DNA from: Paractinoplanes pyxinae
Lineage (GTDB): Bacteria > Actinomycetota > Actinomycetes > Mycobacteriales > Micromonosporaceae
Reading direction: 5' to 3'
Assembly: GCF_026626335.1 (NCBI RefSeq)
Contig: NZ_JAPNTZ010000002.1
Coordinates: 124,001-188,000 of the forward strand
Length of the DNA stretch: 64,000 nt
Shown: positions 41,270 to 48,478 of the stretch, piece by piece
Position numbering within the stretch: position 1 is the stretch's first letter
Layout: every line of letters starts with the position of its first letter
The notes under the pieces: model-generated
Told to the model about the DNA's origin: nothing
Databases searched by the model: none
What the model saw: only the letters and a program-made list of their open reading frames with translations
Position numbers and translations under genes: made by a program

Positions 41270-42515
41270 CCGCCAGCCAGGCGTCGTCGGCGGCCTTCTT
41301 GAGGGCCATGCCGTCCTTGCCGTCGTAGCGCAGGAAGCGGGGCAGCGCCAGGGCCAGCGCCGCGGTGCCGGCGACGCACAGAACGCCGCCCACCCAGATC
41401 GAGCCTCCGACACCCAGCCGGGTACGGGCCATCAGCCCCGAACGCAGTTGGCCCAGCAGCGGGCCGGTGGTGTACGACAGCATCTCGATCCCGGCCAGGC
41501 GTCCGCGCAGGTGGTCGGGGATGGTCTGGCTCCAGATGATCGAGCGGAAGATCCCGGAGACCATGTCGGCCGCGCCCGCGAAGGTCAGGCACAGCAGCGT
41601 CAGCCACAGCCAGTGCGACAGCCCGACCCCGACGATGCCGACGCCCCACAGCGCGGCCGCGATCACCACCATCAGGCCGTGCCGGTGCACCCGTCCGGTC
41701 CAGCGGCTGGTCAGCGTGGCCAGCATCGAGCCGACCGCGGGTGCCGCGTACAGCAGGCCCAGGATTTTCGGCCCGCCCAGCTGGGTGGCCAGGAACGGGT
41801 ACAGCGCCTGCGGCATGCCGAAGAACATGGCGTTGATGTCGACCAGATAGGTGCCAAGCAGTTCGGGGCGTGATCGCGCGTAGCGCAGGCCGGTGACCAC
41901 GGCGCGGATCGACGGGCGGTCGGCGTCGGGTGGGGGCGGCACGGCCCGTACGAGCGTCAGGCACAGCAGCGACGCGGTGAACGTGAGCAGGTCGAACGCG
42001 TACACCCAGGCCAGGTCGACCGCCGAGATCAGCAGACCGGCGACGGCGGGCCCGCCGACCTGCGCGATCTGTGAGCTGAAGGCCTGCAGCGACATCGTGG
42101 CGGGCAGTTCCTCCGGACGCACGAGCCGGGGCACCATCGCCTCGAGGGCCGGCCGTTGCAGGCCGTCGACCGTCGCCGTCAGCGCCGCCACCACGTACAG
42201 CAGCCACAGGTGAGGCTCGTGCGAAAGAGCGTTGACCAGCAGTACGCCGGTGAGCGCGGCCAGAGCGAACTCGCCGCCCCGCACCAGCAGGCGCCGGTCG
42301 AGATAGTCGGCCAGCGCCCCGCCGACGAACGCCATGACCAGCAGCGGCACGAGCTCGCAGACGCCCAGCAGCCCGACCATCAACGGGTCGTCGGTGATCG
42401 CCGCCACCTGGAAGGGGATGGTGACGTACGTGATGAAGGACCCGAAGCCGCTGATCGAGCCGCCGACGAAGACGAGGCGGTAGTCGCGCGAGGTGCGTAG
42501 CGGGGTCAGGTCCAC
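41235..42515 (-). CDS. MFS transporter (MFS_3 / enterobactin-exporter-like)
   Basis: 426 residues from a GTG, with about 10-12 transmembrane helices. The N-terminus LTPLRTSRDYRLVFVGGSIS and the loop GALADYLDRRLLVRGGEFAL are the MFS_3 pattern (EntS-like). It probably exports a small hydrophobic compound or siderophore; no linked biosynthetic genes are visible. It is a single gene between convergent neighbours. Confidence 0.87.
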   Translation of the reverse strand: MDLTPLRTSRDYRLVFVGGSISGFGSFITYVTIPFQVAAITDDPLMVGLLGVCELVPLLVMAFVGGALADYLDRRLLVRGGEFALAALTGVLLVNALSHEPHLWLLYVVAALTATVDGLQRPALEAMVPRLVRPEELPATMSLQAFSSQIAQVGGPAVAGLLISAVDLAWVYAFDLLTFTASLLCLTLVRAVPPPPDADRPSIRAVVTGLRYARSRPELLGTYLVDINAMFFGMPQALYPFLATQLGGPKILGLLYAAPAVGSMLATLTSRWTGRVHRHGLMVVIAAALWGVGIVGVGLSHWLWLTLLCLTFAGAADMVSGIFRSIIWSQTIPDHLRGRLAGIEMLSYTTGPLLGQLRSGLMARTRLGVGGSIWVGGVLCVAGTAALALALPRFLRYDGKDGMALKKAADDAWLAASAARAPAGPS

Positions 42516-42555
42516 GCAGGGGATCGTGCCTGACGGGACCGGCGGCGGGCGACCG

Positions 42556-43044
42556 TTATTTCATGACCAGGCGGCCGGTGGACTCGAACTCGGCCAGGTC
42601 GGCCAGGGTCTCGTCGAGGACGAACGACTTGGTGCCGGGCAGCGCGTCGAGCGGGAAGAAGCCGGCGTCGACCGACTCCTCGGTCTGGCGCAGCAGTTCG
42701 CCCTCCCAGGTGTGGATGCGGAAGGACATGAGGATCTGCTGGTACGTGTGCCCGTAGTCGTTCGTGTAGGTGTACGCGCTGTAGAAGGCGAACGGCGTGA
42801 GCGACGTGGCCCGCAGGCCCGTCTCTTCCCACACCTCGCGGATCGCGCAGTCCTCCATGCTCTCGCCGAGCTCCATCGCCCCGGCCGGGATGGCCCAGCG
42901 GTGGTTGTCGGACCGCTGGATCAGCAGCAGCCGGTTCTGGTCGTCGAGGATCACACCCCGCGCCCCGACGAAGAGGATCGTGTCGGAGTCCCCGACGCTC
43001 GCCCGCACCTTGCCCAGGTAAGACTCAGCCCACGTCAATGCCAC
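42556..43044 (-). CDS. NUDIX hydrolase
   Basis: 162 residues from a GTG. The Nudix box is intact: GAMELGESMEDCAI then REVWEETGL, matching Gx5Ex7REUxEExGU. The substrate is a nucleoside diphosphate derivative, not predictable here. The N-terminal helix (LTWAESYLGKVRASVGDSDT) is typical of the actinobacterial subgroup. Confidence 0.92.
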   Translation of the reverse strand: MALTWAESYLGKVRASVGDSDTILFVGARGVILDDQNRLLLIQRSDNHRWAIPAGAMELGESMEDCAIREVWEETGLRATSLTPFAFYSAYTYTNDYGHTYQQILMSFRIHTWEGELLRQTEESVDAGFFPLDALPGTKSFVLDETLADLAEFESTGRLVMK

Positions 43045-43057
43045 GGGCCAACTCTAG

Positions 43058-43951
43058 TCACGCCGACTTCTTGACGGCCTTCTTGGCGGCGGGAGCGGTC
43101 TTCTTGGCCGCAGCTTTCTTAGCCGGCGCTTTCTTGGCCGGCGCTTTCTTGGCGGGCGCAGGCGCCGCCTCCCCGCGCGCGGCCTTCGCCCTTTCCACCG
43201 ACGCCTTCAAGGCGGCCATCAGGTCGACCGCGGCCGCCGGGGCCTCCTCGGTCTCTTCCGGCTGGACGATCTCGCGGCCCTCGACCTTGGCGTCGATGAC
43301 CTCTTGCAGCGCGGCCCGGTAGTTGTCGGTGAACTCCTCGGCCTTGAAGCTGCCCGCCATCGAGTCGATCAGCGAGCTGGCCATGGCGAGCTCGGCCGGC
43401 CTGGTCTCGATGTCTTCGTCGAGGAAGCCGAAGTCGGGGGTGCGCACCTCGTCCGGCCAGAGCATGGTGTTGAGCACCAGCACGCCCTCGTGCACCCGCA
43501 GCGTGGCCAGCTGCTCGCGCTGGCGGATGGCGATCTTGACGATGGCGACCCGGTCGGCGTCCTGCAGCGCGTCGCGTAGCAGCACGTACGGCTTGGCCGC
43601 CTGTCCCTCGGGCTCGAGGTAGTACGACTTGGCGAACAGGATCGGGTCGATCTGCTCGGCCGGCACGAACTCGAGCACGTCGATGGCGCGCGACGTGGTC
43701 AGCGGCAGATCGGCGAAGTCCTCGTCGGTGAGGATGACCATCTCGCCGCCGCCGATGTCGTAGCCCTTGGCGATGTCGTCGTAGCTGACCACCTCGCCGT
43801 CGACCGAGCAGGTGCGCTGGTATTTGATCCGGCCTCCGTCGGTGCGGTGCACCTGGTGGAACCGGATGTCCTTCTCCTCGGTCGCCGAATAGAGCTTGAC
43901 GGCGATGGACACCAGGCCGAAGGAGACCGCGCCCTTCCAGATCGCTCGCAT
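43058..43951 (-). CDS. ku: Ku homologue for bacterial non-homologous end joining
   Basis: 297 residues. The Ku core begins MRAIWKGAVSFGLVSIAVKL and includes YDDIAKGYDIGGGEMVILTD and YRAALQEVIDAKVEGREIVQ. The Lys/Ala-rich C-terminal tail (PAKKAPAKKAPAKK) is like the DNA-binding extension of other actinobacterial Ku proteins. It forms a homodimeric ring on DNA ends and recruits LigD. It is divergent, by 38 bp, from the ligase and polymerase genes, so the end-joining genes form one cluster. Confidence 0.95.
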   Translation of the reverse strand: MRAIWKGAVSFGLVSIAVKLYSATEEKDIRFHQVHRTDGGRIKYQRTCSVDGEVVSYDDIAKGYDIGGGEMVILTDEDFADLPLTTSRAIDVLEFVPAEQIDPILFAKSYYLEPEGQAAKPYVLLRDALQDADRVAIVKIAIRQREQLATLRVHEGVLVLNTMLWPDEVRTPDFGFLDEDIETRPAELAMASSLIDSMAGSFKAEEFTDNYRAALQEVIDAKVEGREIVQPEETEEAPAAAVDLMAALKASVERAKAARGEAAPAPAKKAPAKKAPAKKAAAKKTAPAAKKAVKKSA

Positions 43952-43989
43952 GACAACTCCTGTACCCAGGGTGAGACGACCTGATCAGG

Positions 43990-44991
43990 ATGGCATCACT
44001 GAGACCCCTGCGTAAGGTGTTCGATCCTGCCTATGGTGATCGGGTGCCTGGTGCGCCGCTGTCTCCCATGCTCGCGACCGCCGGCGCGCTGCCGGTCGGG
44101 CCGGGGTGGAGCTACGAGTTCAAGTGGGACGGGGTACGGGTTCTCGCGCTCTTCACCGAAGGTCCACCCGACCTGTTCGCGCGGTCCGGGGCGGTCGTGA
44201 CGGCGGCGTACCCCGAGATCGCCGAGCTCCGCCTGCCCGCGGGCACGCTGGTCGACGGCGAGATGGTGGTGCTGGACGCGGCCGGGCGGCCGTCGTTCAC
44301 CGCGCTGGCCGAGCGCATGCATGTGCGCGAACGTCTGCGGGCGGCCCGGCTGGCGGCGACCCTCCCGGTGACGTACATGGTCTTCGACCTGTTGTTCCAC
44401 GACGGCGACGACTACACCGGGCTGCCCTATCGGGCCCGGCGCGAGAAGCTCGAGCAACTGGGCCTGGCCGGGCCGCACTGGATGGTGCCGCCGTCGTTCG
44501 GCGACGGGCCGGCCACCGCCGACGCGGCCCGTGAGAACAGCCTCGAGGGCGTGGTGGCCAAGCGGGACGATTCGGTCTATCTGCCCGGCAGCCGCTCGCC
44601 GGACTGGGTCAAGGTCAAGTTCGACCGCACCGGCGACTACGTGATCGGCGGCTGGCGGTCGGGCGTCCGCAAGCTGGGCGGCCTGCTGGTCGGGGTGCCG
44701 ACGCCGGACGGGCTGGCCTTCCGGGGGCGGGTCGGCGGCGGCATCGGCGCCGTGGCCGAGAAAGAGCTGCTGGCCGCCCTGGAGCCGCTGGCCACGCGGC
44801 AGTCGCCGTTCGCGGCCGGTGCGGTTCCCCGTGAGGATTCCCGAGGAGCCCACTGGGTACGACCGGAACTGGTGGTCGAGGTCCGCTACGGCAACCGGAC
44901 GCCGGACGGGCGGCTGCGCTTCCCCCGGTACCTGCGCCTGCGCGACGACAAGTCTCCCGAGGAATGCGCGGAGGAGGACGAGGATGCCTGA
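43990..44991 (+). CDS. ATP-dependent DNA ligase (LigD ligase domain only)
   Basis: 333 residues. The nucleotidyltransferase motif I is EFKWDGVR (active Lys near residue 45), then TLVDGEMVVLD (motif III), and NSLEGVVAKRDDSVYLPGSR and PDWVKVKF (motifs IV-V). The OB domain follows. It seals nicks in end joining and is a stand-alone protein, whereas mycobacterial LigD joins polymerase, nuclease and ligase. The stop overlaps the next ATG by 8 bases. It starts close to a -10-like sequence, so the message may be leaderless. Confidence 0.93.
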   Translation: MASLRPLRKVFDPAYGDRVPGAPLSPMLATAGALPVGPGWSYEFKWDGVRVLALFTEGPPDLFARSGAVVTAAYPEIAELRLPAGTLVDGEMVVLDAAGRPSFTALAERMHVRERLRAARLAATLPVTYMVFDLLFHDGDDYTGLPYRARREKLEQLGLAGPHWMVPPSFGDGPATADAARENSLEGVVAKRDDSVYLPGSRSPDWVKVKFDRTGDYVIGGWRSGVRKLGGLLVGVPTPDGLAFRGRVGGGIGAVAEKELLAALEPLATRQSPFAAGAVPREDSRGAHWVRPELVVEVRYGNRTPDGRLRFPRYLRLRDDKSPEECAEEDEDA

Positions 44992-45889
44992 CCGGTTCCC
45001 CGTGTCGATCGAGGGGCGCGACCTGGAGTTGTCCAACCTCGACAAGGTGATGTACCCGGCCGCCGGGTTCACCAAGGGCGAGGTCATCGACTACTACACG
45101 CGCATCGCCCCGGTCATGCTCCCGCACCTGGCCGACCGGGCGGTGACCCGCATCCGCTTCCCGAACGGCGTCGACGGGATGCACTTCTTCGAGAAGAACA
45201 AGCCCGGGGGTACGCCGGGGTGGGTCCGCCTCGAGACGCTGCCCGTGCCGGGGTCGACCAAGAGCCGCGAGACGATCGACTTCGTGGTCGTCGACGAGCT
45301 GGCCACCCTGGTCTGGCTGGCCAACCTGGCCGCGCTCGAGCTGCACACCCCGCAGTGGCGGATCGGCGAGGACCCGGACCTGCTGGTGGTCGACCTCGAC
45401 CCGGGAGCACCGGCCGGGCTGAAGGAGTGCAGCGCGGTGGCCATGCTCATGCGCGACCGGCTCGAGGCGGACGGGGTCTCGGCGTACCCGAAAACGTCGG
45501 GCAAGAAGGGCATGCAGCTCTGCTGTCCGATCTCGGGAACGCAGAACTCCGAGCTCGTTTCCGCGTACGCCAAAAAGGTCGCGGAAGAGCTGGCGGCGAT
45601 GGTTCCCGGCTCGATCACGGCCAAGATGGCCAAGGCCGTGCGGCCGGGCAAGATCTTCATCGACTGGAGCCAGAACAACGCGGCCAAGACCACGGTGACG
45701 CCCTATTCGCTGCGGGCCCAGGCAGAGCCGACCGCCTCGACCCCCCTGACCTGGGACGAGGTGGAAGCGGTGGCCACCGGCGCCGAGGAGCCCAGGCACT
45801 ACCGCGCGGCCGAGGTGCTGGAGCGCGTCGAAAAGCACGGCGACCTCATGAAAGACCTGCTCGAACGCGGCCCGGAGCTACCCGTCTAG
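44984..45889 (+). CDS. LigD polymerase/primase domain protein
   Basis: 301 residues. Archaeo-eukaryotic primase-type LigD PolDom: GRDLELSNLDKVMYPAAGFT, FFEKNKPGG, LVVDLDPG (catalytic Asp pair) and YPKTSGKKGMQLCCPI. It adds ribonucleotides to DNA ends during end joining. It overlaps the ligase gene, so the two activities are coordinately made. No nuclease (phosphoesterase) domain is in the window. A PadR gene with its own operator follows. Confidence 0.93.
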   Translation: MPDRFPVSIEGRDLELSNLDKVMYPAAGFTKGEVIDYYTRIAPVMLPHLADRAVTRIRFPNGVDGMHFFEKNKPGGTPGWVRLETLPVPGSTKSRETIDFVVVDELATLVWLANLAALELHTPQWRIGEDPDLLVVDLDPGAPAGLKECSAVAMLMRDRLEADGVSAYPKTSGKKGMQLCCPISGTQNSELVSAYAKKVAEELAAMVPGSITAKMAKAVRPGKIFIDWSQNNAAKTTVTPYSLRAQAEPTASTPLTWDEVEAVATGAEEPRHYRAAEVLERVEKHGDLMKDLLERGPELPV

Positions 45890-45892
45890 ACC

Positions 45893-45911
45893 TACCTTGC
45901 GACGCAAGGTA
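45893..45911. promoter_or_regulatory. PadR-type operator
   Basis: A perfect inverted repeat, TACCTTGC-GAC-GCAAGGTA, 12 bp before the ATG of the PadR gene. It overlaps a -10-like TACTGT (45909-45914), so binding would block transcription of the PadR/HAAS pair. The first bases follow directly on the LigD polymerase stop. Confidence 0.8.
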
Positions 45912-45922
45912 CTGTGTCGCGC

Positions 45923-46267
45923 ATGGCAGATGATTCGCAGCTGGCGACGAGTCTGCGCCGCGGCACGCTCGAGTTCTGCGTCCTGGCCATGGTCGAGACC
46001 GAGGACAGGTACGGCAACGAGCTCGTGCGACGGCTGGGCGAGGAGCCGAGCCTTGCCGCCGGCGAGGGCACGATCTATCCGCTGCTCTCCCGGTTGCGCC
46101 GGTCGGGTTGGCTGGAGAGCAAATGGGTCGAGTCGCCGAGCGGCCCCCCGCGGCGCTACTACGGCTTGACCCCGGGCGGGCGCTCGGCGCTCGACCACTT
46201 CCGCACCGAGTGGGTGCAGTTCCGACAGACCGTCGACCGACTTGTGGGCACAGGTGAGGCCGCATGA
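45923..46267 (+). CDS. PadR-family regulator
   Basis: 114 residues from ATG 45923 (GTG 45914 would add three). Winged helix: RRGTLEFCVLAMVETEDRYG, then AGEGTIYPLLSRLRRSGWLE and PRRYYGLTPGGRSALD, the PadR signature. A perfect 19-bp operator lies in its promoter, indicating autoregulation. The stop overlaps the ATG of a HAAS-domain membrane protein, a common PadR pairing. Confidence 0.93.
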   Translation: MADDSQLATSLRRGTLEFCVLAMVETEDRYGNELVRRLGEEPSLAAGEGTIYPLLSRLRRSGWLESKWVESPSGPPRRYYGLTPGGRSALDHFRTEWVQFRQTVDRLVGTGEAA

Positions 46268-46677
46268 AGACCCAACCGAACGACGTCGTCGCCGAATACC
46301 TGCGCGAGGTCGACCAGCGCCTGGCCGGCATCCCCGTCCTGCAGCGCCGGGAACTGCTCAACGACCTGGCCGCGCACATCGCCGCCGAGCAGGCCGAGCG
46401 CAACCTGGCCAGCGAGGGCGAGATCATCGAGGTGCTCGAGCGGCTGGGCAGCCCCGAGGTGGTGGCCGCGGCCGCTCACGAAGAGGCGGGCACCCGCTTC
46501 ACGCCGCCGCCCGCCCGCAGTCGCAACAAGACCTGGCTGATCGCCGCGATCATCGCCGGGGCGGTCGTGCTCGTGCTGTTCCTCTGCGCCTTCCTGGCCT
46601 TCACCGGCCGCGACAGCAGCGTCGAAGGCCCGGCCCAGCCGGCGGTGACGGCGGATGCGCCGTCACCGACGACCTGA
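46264..46677 (+). CDS. HAAS/DUF1700-type membrane protein
   Basis: 137 residues. The first 75 residues form a helical domain (VAEYLREVDQRLAGIPVLQR; ERLGSPEVVAAAAHEE) typical of HAAS/DUF1700 proteins that associate with PadR regulators. One transmembrane helix follows (WLIAAIIAGAVVLVLFLCAF), with a short external tail. It probably senses or modulates something at the membrane; the role is not known. It overlaps padR by 4 bases. Confidence 0.82.
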   Translation: MKTQPNDVVAEYLREVDQRLAGIPVLQRRELLNDLAAHIAAEQAERNLASEGEIIEVLERLGSPEVVAAAAHEEAGTRFTPPPARSRNKTWLIAAIIAGAVVLVLFLCAFLAFTGRDSSVEGPAQPAVTADAPSPTT

Positions 46678-46678
46678 G

Positions 46679-48340
46679 TCAGTCGATCTGGGGCAGCGCC
46701 GGGCCGAGGATGTCGTCGGCGTCGACGATTGTGTACGCGTAGCCCTGCTCGGCCAGGAAGCGCTGGCGGTGGGCGGCGTACTCGGTGTCGATCGTGTCGC
46801 GCGAGACGACCGTGTAGAAGTGCGCCTGGCGGCCGTCGGCCTTCGGGCGCAGCACCCGGCCCAGGCGCTGAGCCTCTTCCTGCCGCGAGCCGAAGGTGCC
46901 GGAGACCTGGATGGCCACCGCCGCCTCGGGCAGGTCGATCGAGAAGTTGCCGACCTTGGACAGCACCAGCGTGCGCAGCTCGCCGGCCCGGAACGCGTCG
47001 AACAGGCGCTCCCGCTCCTTGTTGGTGGTCGAGCCCTCCACGATCGGGGCGTCCAGATATTCGCCGAGCTGGTGCAGCTGGTCGAGGAAGCCACCGATGA
47101 CCAGCACCGGCTCGTCGGGGTGCTTGTCGACCAGCGCCTTGACCACCGGCAGCTTGGTGCGCGCGGTGGCGGCCACCCGGTAGCGCTCCTCGGCCTCGGT
47201 CACCGCGTACGCCATCCGCTCGGCGTCGGTCAGCGTGACCCGCACCTCGACGCACTCGGCGGGGGCGATCCAGCCCTGGGCCTCGATGTCCTTCCACGGG
47301 GCGTCGTAGCGCTTGGGGCCGATCAGCGAGAACACGTCGCCCTCGCGGCCGTCCTCGCGCACCAGGGTGGCGGTCAGGCCGAGCCGGCGGCGGGCCTGCA
47401 GGTCGGCCGTGAACCGGAAGATCGGGGCCGGCAGCAGGTGCACCTCGTCATAGATGACCAGGCCCCAGTCGCGGGCGCCGAACAGGTCGAGGTGGGGATA
47501 GGTGCCACCGCGACGCGACGTGAGCACCTGGTACGTCGCGATGGTGACGGCGCGGATCTCTTTGCGCTCGCCGCTGTACTCGCCGATCTCGTCCTCGGTC
47601 AGCGACGTGCGCGCGATCAGTTCACGCTTCCATTGCCGGCCGGCCACCGTGTTGGTGACCAGGATCAGCGTCGTGGCCTTGGCCGTGGCCATCGCGGCCG
47701 CACCGACCAGCGTCTTTCCGGCGCCGCAGGGCAGCACCACGACACCCGAGCCGCCGGCCCAGAAGCCGTCGACCGCCTCTTGCTGGTACGACCGGAGCGT
47801 CCAGCCGTCCTCGGCCAGGTCGATCGGGTGGGCCTCGCCGTCGACGTACCCGGCCAGGTCTTCCGCCGGCCAGCCCAGCTTGAGCAGCGCCTGCTTGAGG
47901 CGGCCCCGCTCGGACGGGTGGACCGCGATGGTCTCGTCGTCGATCTTGGCGCCGAGCATGCCGGCCAGCTTCTTGGACTTCGCCACCTCGACCAGCACGA
48001 TCTTGTCGAGGCCGCGCAGGACCAGGCCGTGGCCGGGGTCGTTGACCAGCTGCAGCCGGCCGTAGCGGTCCATCGTCTCGGCCACGTCGACCAGCAGCGC
48101 GTGCGGCACCGGGTAGCGCGAGAACTTGATCAGCGAGTCGACCACGCTCTCGGCGTCATGCCCGGCGGCGCGCGCGTTCCACAGGCCGAGCGGGGTCAGC
48201 CTGTATGTGTGCACGTGCTCCGGCGACCGTTCGAGCTCGGCGAACGGGGCGATGGCCATCCGGCACGCCTTCGCGTCCGGGTGGTCGACTTCCAGCAGGA
48301 GGGTCTTGTCGGACTGGACGATAAGTGGTCCGCCGCTCAC
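46679..48340 (-). CDS. XPB-type DNA repair helicase
   Basis: 553 residues from GTG 48340, which has AAGGG 8 bases upstream (a GTG 9 bases earlier is possible). Homology to XPB starts at GPLIVQSDKTLLLEVDHPDA. The Walker A is LPCGAGKTLVGAA, motif II is IYDEVHLLPA, motif III and the RED motif are TATLVREDGREGDVF, and motif VI is QRLGRVLRPKADGR. Bacterial XPB is a 3'-5' helicase. Its partner gene lies just upstream on the same strand. In mycobacteria XPB is known as a DNA helicase, but its repair role is still debated. Confidence 0.93.
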   Translation of the reverse strand: MSGGPLIVQSDKTLLLEVDHPDAKACRMAIAPFAELERSPEHVHTYRLTPLGLWNARAAGHDAESVVDSLIKFSRYPVPHALLVDVAETMDRYGRLQLVNDPGHGLVLRGLDKIVLVEVAKSKKLAGMLGAKIDDETIAVHPSERGRLKQALLKLGWPAEDLAGYVDGEAHPIDLAEDGWTLRSYQQEAVDGFWAGGSGVVVLPCGAGKTLVGAAAMATAKATTLILVTNTVAGRQWKRELIARTSLTEDEIGEYSGERKEIRAVTIATYQVLTSRRGGTYPHLDLFGARDWGLVIYDEVHLLPAPIFRFTADLQARRRLGLTATLVREDGREGDVFSLIGPKRYDAPWKDIEAQGWIAPAECVEVRVTLTDAERMAYAVTEAEERYRVAATARTKLPVVKALVDKHPDEPVLVIGGFLDQLHQLGEYLDAPIVEGSTTNKERERLFDAFRAGELRTLVLSKVGNFSIDLPEAAVAIQVSGTFGSRQEEAQRLGRVLRPKADGRQAHFYTVVSRDTIDTEYAAHRQRFLAEQGYAYTIVDADDILGPALPQID

Positions 48341-48440
48341 CTGTAACACCCTTCGAAGAGCTCACACCGACCCTCCAGTCTGACACGAGTTCGGTGCAAC
48401 CTTCCGGCCCGCGATCACGTTGATAGGGAGCGCGGGGGAG

Positions 48441-48473
48441 GCGGGTCGCACCCGACGGGGGTGTGCGACCCGC
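48441..48473 (-). terminator. Terminator of the XPB-partner gene
   Basis: An 11-bp perfect stem, GCGGGTCGCAC/GTGCGACCCGC, with an 11-base loop, just after the stop of the minus-strand gene at 48479. It separates that gene from XPB. Confidence 0.78.
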
Positions 48474-48478
48474 GCGCC

